NCBI GenBank assembly: GCA_009733715.1
Contig: WMKJ01000003.1
Span: forward strand, 124,001-188,000
From: Herpomyces periplanetae
Lineage: Eukaryota; Ascomycota; Laboulbeniomycetes; Herpomycetales; Herpomycetaceae
Direction of reading: 5' to 3'
DNA: 64,000 nucleotides
Made by a program: the position numbers and the translations under genes. Below, in pieces: positions 44,526 to 55,018 of this stretch. Numbering within the stretch: the stretch's first letter is position 1; every line of letters starts with the position of its first letter. The notes under the pieces are model-generated. The model saw only the letters and a program-made list of their open reading frames with translations, searched no databases and had not been told where the DNA came from.

Positions 44526-47500
44526 ATTTGATCGGTGAACTCTTGAAGGTGAATGAACTGTAGCACGAACATGCAATTCCTCTGCTTGCCTCGTCTACGC
44601 GCTGCTATGGCTTCGCCAATCATTACACACCTCTTCTTCTCCTATTCCTTCTGGGTTTTCCCTGCTTTTCTTTCACCTTTCTCATCGGCCTAGCGACCGG
44701 ATGAATGCCCGAGTAACTCCTTTGACTGTACGAGCTAAATAACAGCTCGTTACAAATATCGATAAGCGATTGAATTAATAGAGATAATATGATTGCAAGT
44801 TTGACAAAATGACAAAAGAAATGAATGCTTGAAGGAGCGTAGGAAGAACGGGACGATTATATATGGACAGTTTTGGCAAAGCGTAAGCAGCTTACGAGTT
44901 TTGTTCAGGTAAATTATAGAGAATACTGATAGATATCGAAATGGGATACTGAAAGTAACAAGCTGCGGCAACGTATATTAATGGCAGTGGGCGCTTTATG
45001 TTCGTTTATTAGGTTTATAAATGCGAAATAAACGGTAATTGGATGAATGACTGTATGTATGAACATGTAAATTTATGCAAATATATTCGGAGTAATTTCC
45101 TTCGGGTTGGTAGGCCACCTAAGCTGCTCGAGGAGATCTTGTGAACGTCCGGAGCGCGCAAAACTTAAATGACTTAGATAAAGTACTGATAAAGAATGGT
45201 CTGATTTTGTGGGGTTTTAACGGCAGAAATGATCGTGGGTAAGTCTACACATGGGTCAAAAGGATGGAAAGACAAGTTTAAACCTTGATATAGGAATTGG
45301 CCATTGCCTTGAGAGTTTAATATGAGCACAATCTGCTTTATTCGTTGAATATAATGAACTACTGTGGAAATTAACTGTACCTGCGTACCTGGAATATGGA
45401 AATTGACATTAGTTCGGTTAAGTCGCTACGTTTTTTTTCTTCAATCCAGTCAAGCGACGCTTGCGCAGCCAGTTAAACCAGCCTTTCCGTTGTATTTGAT
45501 TGTAGGTAACGGAAAGTCTATCAACGAATAAGCTTGCATGAAAACTTAACTTCAACTGGCTAATTGGTCAAGCGGGTGAGCAGTTGATGCTGGGTAGACC
45601 TCAAGAAGCAAAGTGAAGCTTAATTGTGGAATTTGGCAGGAATTGGAGGGTACATCCGAATTTCCTACTAGGGAGGAGGTATGATAGATGATACATACCA
45701 CTCGTATGTCCGAATTTATCAGTTTTATGCTGTACCTGATCCAAAGAGATTTCAAGGAGTAGGTTGTTAGACGGGTCTAAATGTTTTCCTACAGACTGAC
45801 CGGTAGACCGGCGGGTTTACTAGCTGTTAAGATCAATTAATCGATGCTTAGCGTTTGGATTAATGAGGAAAGGTTTGGTTTTGCAATTGGAGTGTACAGG
45901 TGTACGAAAGTGAGAGTATTTTGCATAACGGTCCCGAATTTTCTGCATATGCTTGTACGTATGCATTATACACAGGATAAGCTAATATTAAATCAACTTG
46001 GACTTACGATGTACGTGTAATTTAACATTCTGGTCTCTTAGTATTGCATGAATTATTCCGCATCGAAAGCTTGCGTCCGGCATGTTCCACTTTGATGAGG
46101 ATTTTACACTGGACGAAGTCGATGTGTAAAATTCAGATGAGAATTTGCATGTACAGCGTTAATTTTCATTATTCTTACTGTTTAATATTAGATGTATAGG
46201 TTTGACCGTTTAGGAGATATTTATCAAGTTAATTATAAGATGGTTAACACGGCATCTTACTTGATATATTCATTTCAGTGATTATTGGTCGGGGTGTCAA
46301 TTATCACAGATATGATTTGGTATGTACATTAATGGGCTAAAGTTTGCCGCTAAAGAAGCATTGACATGAACAGCTAGACATAAGTAGTGGGAAATGAGTT
46401 ATGATAGTAGGAATTACGTCAACTGGGATCTTTCATTGGAATTTACCTTTGAATAATGTTAGTATACTTGAAGACTAATTATATTTAAGATAGAGATTAG
46501 TTGAATCATCTTTCATCAACGTTTTTTTCCCACCGGGCCAATGTAAGTGTGGTTATTGGTTGATTTCGCATACAGTCTTGACATGAAAAAGTTCCTATAC
46601 TCTTTTCCTACGCTTTTACACGCTCAGACCCAGAGGGATTATAATACTAAACCAATTGGACAATTAGAATTACACTCTGCGCATAATTTATGCCTGACTT
46701 TGCCATAGATCTGCAAGTGTCAACACCTTTAATCACGGAGGTTTTTCACAGGCAAGATTCACGAAATCAACAGCAAATCGCAAACTCCGAGATTGTTCAA
46801 CGGCATACTGGCGAATATTTCATTATTTTTCCCTTACTTCTCGAATTTTGTTTTGTGGCCAGTGGAAACTTTGGTTGATCATGTTAATCCCGTCAGCCGT
46901 TAGACATGGCGTCTGGATTTTTCAATTTTATTCAAGTGTCCGTGGACATGAGTTAACATTAATATCAAATTTGTAATGTAATTGAAGCATTTTCAGATGT
47001 GAATATCCCTACCATTTTAATGGACCAAGTGTATAACTGATTGGTACATAATCTTGCCGAGTGATGGTTCAATTAAGTAGGATTTACTGATCGCAACTTT
47101 GAATGGGAATTTTGGAGAGCAAAATGTAATACTTATCATATTCAGTATGTCCATGCGAGCAAATTCAATGCTGATAAATACCCATTCTTTAATCGGTGTG
47201 TCTCGGTGAATATAAACGTTTATGTTTTCATTCTGGCCTGTTTTACTGTAACAATATATTACCAGTATACCGTTTGCCCATGGTTCATGAATTCTCGAAA
47301 TTGATGATGAATGTGTCACCACTGCGGTATTAAGCTGACACTAATCCGCATATCATTTTGGAGACATTGAAATTTACCCAGTTACGCTCCCTTTCTGAAC
47401 ACGCTGCCGTACCGTAGCATTCCTGGATCTGCTGCCAACTATCCATTGGTTTGGATACGTTAACGTCGATGTTTGCACATTTATTTCCTTGAATTGGGTC

Positions 47501-50059
47501 ATGAATAGCTCTTTTTTCATTCCTCGGGAAGTCATTTTTAATTGGGAATAATATTATGCTAGTACGATTTCCAACCCAGCTGTGGTTAATTTATTATTAT
47601 TTTCCACATATGACTTATTCAATATTAGTATTGGTTTTCATGATTTTAGAACTCGGACCTAAATCAAAGCCACTCTTTTCATATTTTCCATCCAGGACGA
47701 ATTGCGCTTATAGTTTGGAAGAGTATGCAAAATGCTTTCAACTTATCATTTATTATACACACCCGGTTCACCGTGGTAAATAATTCAGCCTGGTATACCC
47801 TTCAAAGCTGACACTAATTTCTCATCCCAAAGTATCACAGCGAATTGCCCTTCTTTAAAACAGTCTATTTCTGACGCACAAGTTTCTAAATGGAATCAAT
47901 TTGTGTATCGTTAACCATTCGAAATATCAGTATTTTTTTTGGTAGTTCATAAACTCAAGCATCAAGTTATGATTAATTTGACTTAACTTTGCAAATTGTC
48001 CGTTAGCAAGTTGCATAAAAATCCAGAACAGAGTTAATGTAAGAATTTGACTAACGGTGCATATTCAACCTCAAACATTTGAATTCGAGACGCAATTTAT
48101 TCCAAATTTAAAGATTTTCAGACCCTTTCTTGCATACATGTATAGCATTACGTTTATCTGAGGGAAGCAACTGGCAAAACTCGAATGAACGAAACATAAA
48201 AATCGATGGATTTAGATGAAACTACCAACCTTTGAAAGTCGATTCTTCTATTTATCTGTTTAGTCCCTTTTTAGCAACTATAACCACATCAATCACTTGC
48301 TACCCGTGAACTTAATTACACGATTCCGGGTTACTTTAACGTACAATTAAGGGTAGTTTTGCCCTTTCTTACGACTCCAAATTGACATCAATATGTTGGC
48401 ATAGTTGCAAGTGTATTATATGAAGCATAATCATATTTCATTCATACTTTCAAACATTCTCACTTAATCCATCCCTCGTTCCCCCCATTAACCTTCATTC
48501 GTCTTTCTTTGGTATCAACTACGTTTGCTTTACTATACTAACTCATGCAACCAGAGTATCATTTCACTTGCATAACACTGCAAAGGCCAGATTCAAGTTT
48601 ACATATGTGAAGTTTGCATCGGAATGGCTAAATGTAAACTATTTTAATTCCGGGTTCCTTTGATGAAAATAGTACAAAAAGTAATTTATTATCGGATGAG
48701 ATTATGTTAAAAAGGTAGTTACCCGTATATTGTCGAATTTAACGGGCAATTTGTCAAGAGCAAGTCAACTCAAGATAAAAACTCATTGCGACATCTAAAA
48801 CTTTCATAAGCGCATAATGCGATTAGTTTAATGCTGTTATTCAAACTGCCATTACGAAAGTTGCCGTGAGGTATTTCAGAGCCCAAAATAATCAATGGAT
48901 TAAGCTTAAAACATTTATTTCCGTATCCGCTCCGTTAATGGATATACCGAATTATTCCATAATACTTAATAAATACTCATGTATACACTTTATTAATTGG
49001 CATAATTTTGGGTAGAATTGGGTTAACTTCATTCGCGATTTCATAGGATGGAACTAGACTCGTGAGTTAGACCTTCGTCAGTGGTTCTATCACCGTAAAT
49101 TAACTTGGTAAAACATACTTCGTGAACTTGGAATGACTTATAATTAGGCTTATAAATTCAATTTATGCCAATTCTACATGAACCAAGGTCATCTGTCCTT
49201 GTATACGCCACGGATGAACAAATTTCATGATGGTATACTTGCGCGACCTTGGTTTAGACGAACAAGTTTCGCGCCCAAATCACTCAATTGTTTCACAAGA
49301 ATATGGTAAACTTTGTAGAAATTGAATACTTCATCCGAATGGGTTCCCAGGTTGACCAGTAGAACTTGTCGTTGGTACGATAAGATACACGTTAATTCTA
49401 CAAGATAAAGCTTTTGTTTGGAAGCTAGCAAAAATACTAGTTGCGCTGTATACCTTGTCACTTGCGTAGAGTTCTTCGATATAAATTTGAGGGATAAATC
49501 TTATTGTGCCTTGTATCCATGTTTAATCAACCCAAGAATTCACGGGATTAACGTATTCCTTTAGTCTGATTCGTTACACAATCTTGCTAATCATTCAAAA
49601 TCTCAGATTGCAGGTTACCGGTTGACCATTCGAAGCTTGTGCATGTTTTATCGGCCAACTCGATTAAACATTTAAGAAAAATACATGTTACCAGTTTTTT
49701 TTATCTTCGTTACTGATATTGAGCTGGTCGCTCATACATAATATAGCACTATTCAGTTACATGAGAAAAAAAATTCCTTATTTAATATCCTACCCATATT
49801 AAGAGCCCTCTACTCAGACGAAAAAGTTACAAAATATTTCAAGTTAAATTTTTTATAATATTTGTCTAATTTTCAACATGGTATTAATAGTACGTGATGT
49901 TTAAAGAGTCTCGAGTATAACTTGGAACTAATGCATCGTATAAATTAGTATAGCGTTCTAGTAATTAAACCATTTTGACAAGGTTTTAAGAGTTAAAAGT
50001 TTCCTAATCTTCTAAACGATTCAGACATTGAAATTGGTAGTTTGGGTATTAAAGTTCAC
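44526..50059. other. 5.5-kb gene-free divergent region upstream of the homeodomain factor and DPH2
   Basis: No frame here looks coding and no repeat or transposon remnant is recognisable. The sequence is AT-rich with little strand bias. Both flanking genes point away from it. A cis-regulatory region for the transcription factor, unannotated non-coding transcripts, or decayed sequence are all possible. Confidence 0.4.
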
Positions 50060-51991
50060 ATGTCACAAGTAACTCAAGCGGAAACTGTGTCATTGGATGA
50101 GTTGTCACTTCATGAAAGTGGTGATGATGAATGCAAGTCAACTATTCAGCCTGTTGTTGCACCAGAACTTTCTACGTCGGGGGCTAAAGTTTTGGATTAC
50201 AATGTTGAGTTAAGCATGAAGAAAATAACTTGCTTTGCTGATACTTTATCCGATGAAGAGTTTGCTCGGATGTACGAAATTTCCAAAACAGCCTCTACAA
50301 TTTGCTCTACTGGATGGCGTCGAGTGGCACTACAATTCCCTGATACATTATTAGCGGATTCTTTAAGAGTGGTGTCTCTGTTAAAGGCAGAGTTGGCAAA
50401 ATTAGTTTCGCAATCAATGAGTGCGTTAGTTGAAGTTCTGGATGAAGACGGAAAAATTATCGGGGATTTAAATAAAAGTTTTAACAAGGCAAAGGATATA
50501 ACAAATGAAGGTAGTGAATCCAAGGAATTTGAAACATCCGAAGGCGAAGAATTCTATATTAAACTTTTTATACTGGCAGATACATCGTACGGAGAATGCT
50601 GCGTGGATGAAATAGCAGCAGAACATGCAGATGCAGATGCAGTTATACATTATGGAAAAACTTGTCTATCACCTACTACACGGTTGCCCGCTATATTCGT
50701 ATTTACGGTACAACCACTGAATGAAGAAGCCCTGGTTGCACAATTTATGTCGATATATATGGATCATCAAGCTAAAGTGATACTAGTATCGGATCTTCAG
50801 TTTAGTTCACAAATGGCAAGCTTAAAAACGAAGTTGCACGACCTAGGTTACAAAAATTTGGTATGTACCTCGGTAGTCCATCGACCGTCAGCCGTACTCC
50901 CTAACCGTAGGTTACCGGATAACTTGGAGGAGAATGGGGAAGAATTGTTAAAGTATTCATTATGCTATATTGGAACACCATCTATGTCACTTTTGCTCAC
51001 ACTATACGCAAGGGTTAATTCTCTTCATGTAATTAGTGCGGAAAATTTAACGGGTAAAAGTGAAGGGACTACCGAAGGTCAAATAACATGGAGAGATATA
51101 AGTATAGCAATGAAACGACGATACGGTAAAGTGTTATCGCTTTCCAATGCTGGGGTTTTTGGAATACTAATTAATACTCTGTCGGTACGAAATTATTTGG
51201 ATATTTTAGCGTATGTCAAACGCCGGATTAAACAGGCGGGCAAGAAGTTCTATACGTTTGTAGTCGGTAAATTGAATCCGGAAAAGCTAGCCAATTTTAG
51301 TGAAATTGATGGATGGGTGGTTATCGGATGCTGGGAAAGTAGTCTTATAGATAGTAAAAGATTTTGGAAGCCCTTAATAACGCCTTTTGAATTGGAAATA
51401 ACGTTACAATCCGAAGAAAAGAGGATATGGACAGGTCAATGGTCGAGTGATTATCAGAGTTTGTTAGGCAAGATAATGGATGGAAGTAGGTTTAACAGCG
51501 ATATGGATAAGTGTACTAAAGTATTGGAATGGGATAGTGATGTTAATACAACCTTATTGGATACGGAGGGATACGAAGATTGCAAAGGTGCGGATTCAGT
51601 ACCACCTCGATTTGATTTAAGAACGGGTCAATTAATAGCAGTGAGTTCGTACACACCGTGGAGTATGGTAGAAGAGGGCAATGGAGAAGAGATAGTGGGA
51701 CAGGGCAGGCAACAAGATGAGAAACAAATGATACAACGACAAGGTAATATGAGTGTATCTAACTATCAAAATATGTTCTCTCCGGGTGCAAAGTTTCTCC
51801 GAGAAAGGACGTGGAAAGGTTTAGGAACGGATTGGAAGGATAATAATGATAGTGAAGAATCGGACAAGTTAGCCGACACAGATCAAGAGAAGGAAGTTCT
51901 AGGAGCAATATTAGAGCAAGGAAGAAGTGGAATTGCTCGTGGATATAGTGTAGAGGGGCCAAATAATGGGGTTAATAGAATAAAAAAGTGA
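50060..51991 (+). CDS. DPH2: Dph2, subunit of the diphthamide synthase step 1 enzyme
   Basis: This is a single-exon gene of 643 codons. The start is the ATG giving MSQVTQAETVSLDELSLHES; the frame extends upstream only by a TTG. Conserved blocks are GWRRVALQFPDTLLADSLRV, LADTSYGECCVDEIAAEHAD near residue 180, VIHYGKTCLSP, and the C-terminal domain FYTFVVGKLNPEKLANFSEI with GCWESSLIDSKRFWKPLITP near 420. The cysteines in these blocks correspond to the family's cluster-binding positions. Dph1-Dph2 is an iron-sulfur enzyme that transfers the 3-amino-3-carboxypropyl group of SAM to a histidine of elongation factor 2, the first step to diphthamide. There is an insertion of about 50 charged residues around 130-175. 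The C-terminal ~80 residues are hydrophilic and variable. Dph1 is excluded by the Dph2-type GECCVDE and the length. Confidence 0.9.
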   Translation: MSQVTQAETVSLDELSLHESGDDECKSTIQPVVAPELSTSGAKVLDYNVELSMKKITCFADTLSDEEFARMYEISKTASTICSTGWRRVALQFPDTLLADSLRVVSLLKAELAKLVSQSMSALVEVLDEDGKIIGDLNKSFNKAKDITNEGSESKEFETSEGEEFYIKLFILADTSYGECCVDEIAAEHADADAVIHYGKTCLSPTTRLPAIFVFTVQPLNEEALVAQFMSIYMDHQAKVILVSDLQFSSQMASLKTKLHDLGYKNLVCTSVVHRPSAVLPNRRLPDNLEENGEELLKYSLCYIGTPSMSLLLTLYARVNSLHVISAENLTGKSEGTTEGQITWRDISIAMKRRYGKVLSLSNAGVFGILINTLSVRNYLDILAYVKRRIKQAGKKFYTFVVGKLNPEKLANFSEIDGWVVIGCWESSLIDSKRFWKPLITPFELEITLQSEEKRIWTGQWSSDYQSLLGKIMDGSRFNSDMDKCTKVLEWDSDVNTTLLDTEGYEDCKGADSVPPRFDLRTGQLIAVSSYTPWSMVEEGNGEEIVGQGRQQDEKQMIQRQGNMSVSNYQNMFSPGAKFLRERTWKGLGTDWKDNNDSEESDKLADTDQEKEVLGAILEQGRSGIARGYSVEGPNNGVNRIKK

Positions 51992-54900
51992 ACGAACAAG
52001 TAACATGAACGATAATATGGAAGGGTATAGGGAATAAAGTAGCGGTCGGATGCTTACATGCGATAATGTGAGTGTTTTGTTGGAAAAAATGTATTTATGG
52101 GAAGATACACATTAAAGATGAAGGACCGTAACGGTGACATATATGGGAAAAGAAGACGAATGGATGATGGGATATAAAGTGGAAAATTTACATGAATTGC
52201 AGGAAAAAGAGGAGATATAGTGTAGAGGGGTTTTCGATGATGGGTTTACGAGAGGAGTGACCAAATCTTATTTAAGGAGAGAAGAAACGGACTACTATAG
52301 TTTGGAGGACGGTATGAAACCAGGAGAAAGTGTATAGAATAATGATATGACGGGATTGTAGTAGAATGGAGCGGAATAGATGTTGAGGCTGTGTTGGCTC
52401 AAATGAGTATAGCGTGGATTAGGAGTATACCGAGGGTACTACTAAAAGATAAGGGACGAACGCAGAAAGATAGTGTAAGATTAACGATGCATGGAAGTGG
52501 AGCAATACGAGAATAATAGGGAAGAAGAAAGCGAAGGTTAATTGAAGAAAAGTGGAGTGGAAGATGAGTATGATGGATGAATTAAAGCCGTTTACATGGG
52601 TTGGAGTGGATGGAGGTAGAAGAGTTGGGAAAAAGAAAATGAAAAGCTTTTATCATGACTTGTGGAAGCAACCAATTGAGTTACGGTTAGTTAGGAAAGG
52701 CTTGGAAACGGAAGGGAAGAAAGCTTGGAGAAAAGTTCAATTGAACTGGTAAAAGATGAGGAGTCTTGACGGATTTTAAAAGGAAAAAGGGAGATGAAAT
52801 TATCGGGAGATTAACGTGGCCATGGAAAGGAGAGAATTTATACGAAACCGATATACAAAGTTTACATACATCTACCTATGCGGGTGTGTGCAGGCTAGTA
52901 TAGGGAAATTTAATTTAGCAGGGAAATGGGTGAATATAAGGTGGACACAAGTTAACAGAATGATAGATGACGGGGATGTTAAAAGGAGCAAATTTAAATG
53001 GAATGAATATTATAGCATGAGAAAGTTTAATAGAGGGGTTGTAAGGAGATACATAATGGGGAAATTTTACTCACCAGGGCATTTTAAGGGACAGCTTTGC
53101 CAACAAAGAATTGAAGAAGTCATTAGAGAAAGGGGACGATGGAAGAATTGTAAAATAGGGTTAAGAAGAGAGGGAAAAGTTTAGTTGGTGGTAGGATTAG
53201 CCGGGAAAGGTGTGTAGAAGGAAAAAGGGATGAAAAAGATGGTGATGTAGAAAGTGGTGATAATGGTGGGTGTAGCGGGGGGTGATAGAGCCGAGGTGGG
53301 GGGTAGTGCTTGGGCAATAGGCACGGCGAGTAACGGGGTGGATCGGTGTTTCAGAAGAAGGGAACCCGGACCCTTTTCCCGTTTCATGTGTTACCGAGTA
53401 ATTCGGGACCAAGGGGCATATATGAAACGGAATTCGTGATCGGATATTTACACAAACTGAACGGGTTAGACCGAACCAACCAATTATGAAACATTCCGAA
53501 ATCATCTACCTCGGGAAATGAAGCCGAGACATCGTAGGGAAGATCCGGGCCGGCCAGCCTCATTGCCTTCTATCTCCCATTTCCCGTATCTCCGATCAAC
53601 TTACCGCGTCAACGGATCGTTGCCACGATGAAGAAATTCGATTCGGGAAAATGTTCGGTTTCAATCAACAATGCCGGCTTGTAAAATATTTCCTATTCCG
53701 GTAAACGCGTATTCTCCCCATACTCGTACTTATGCGCAGGTACACTCATCCTCTAAATGTCGATTGCCGGGCAATCCTCTTAACCCCTCCCTCCCCCTCT
53801 CCCCTCTCCATTGGGAAAGTTTACCTCAAATGTCCTATCCATTTTTTTGCTTCTTTTTCAAAATTTTATCCTACATCCAAGATCTTTTTTTATACTCCTC
53901 GTATTCCTTCTTTACTTGTCTCCCTTACCCATCCTGTCCTTCTCCTCTTCACTTCACTCTGCTTTTCTTTCTTACAATACCTTACACTTTACTCTACTCC
54001 CCCTTCCCCTTCCCTTTCCCTTCTCTTCTTCCTTCACATCCACCACCTCCTCTTACCGCTACTATAACTCACATCAATTCGTGATATCATGTGACTTTAT
54101 TATTTTATAATAGGAACAAGAAATTGATTGACTTGCATGCTGGAGGGAAGATTGGGTGGTGACGAGAATTTCCTCTAGTTCAGCTAAAATTTCATGGACT
54201 TTGTGAATATCATACGCTAGTGTGGTTTTTACGCCTGCGCGTATCTCTTAATTTCCAGCGATACGCACGCACACACGCTAAATCTTGGGAAGATTGTGCT
54301 ATTACCCCTTACTTAACTTACCTTCCTAAGTTTGCAAAGGCTTGTCTTAAACGCACGTATACCCGACACTATTTATCATATGCTAACACAAAATTTCGGT
54401 TACCTTCCCTGACACGAGTGCTGCTGTTACTTCCACACTCGCGTTCGTGCTCATCCTCGCACCCGCATCCGCACTCACGTTCACCTTCACTCACTCCCTT
54501 TCTGTCTCAGTCTCACTTTCATTCTCAGTCTCAGACTCCCTCATCCACTCCCATTTTCGTACTTACACAGTCTTCTCCCTCTTTCACCCTCACCCTCATC
54601 CTCTCCGTCTCCCTTTCTCTCTCCCTCTCTGTCTCCCTCTCACTCCCTTTTCCCTCTCCTTCTCCCTTCCTCACCCTTTCCCTTCCCCTCACCTCAAAAC
54701 CTCTATCGGCCCGTCTTTTTTCCACCTCCCTCCCGCCTATTACTAATCAGCGGTTTTGAACATCCCTTCTAGTGCCCTCGGTCATAGTTGCAAAGAAATT
54801 TTTCACCATCCAAGAACATCATTATTAACCCGTTAAGCGTCGATATCCCTCGTCGGCTTTCGTTTTCCCTTTTCTTCACAACTCGATCACCATTTTTCAC

Positions 54901-55018
54901 GATCTTCCCAAATTTTTAACTCATTCTTCCTCTTCGATTACCATTTATATATACTCTTCTCCTATAACATTATCTACATGTATATTGGGACATTTATACT
55001 CCATGCTATGTACCGAGA
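51992..55018. other. 3-kb region with opposing purine/pyrimidine tracts
   Basis: From 52.0 to 53.3 kb the plus strand is strongly purine-rich. A GC-richer patch lies at 53.3-53.6 kb. From 53.72 to 54.76 kb the plus strand is almost pure pyrimidine, most likely the promoter or leader of the F-box gene that starts at 55019. Open frames here are low-complexity. A minus-strand transcript across 52.0-53.4 kb is conceivable (see findings). Confidence 0.4.
53720..54760 (+). promoter_or_regulatory. Kilobase pyrimidine-rich tract upstream of F-box gene
   Basis: Long CT runs (for example 53791-53811 and 54590-54700) fill about 1 kb of the sense strand upstream of the F-box ATG. Such tracts near transcription starts are a known fungal promoter or leader feature; this one is unusually long. 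Confidence 0.4.

Noticed and set aside
53197-53505. 102-codon minus-strand frame with His-rich end
   Set aside because: Low-complexity CT-rich reading with no recognisable domain.
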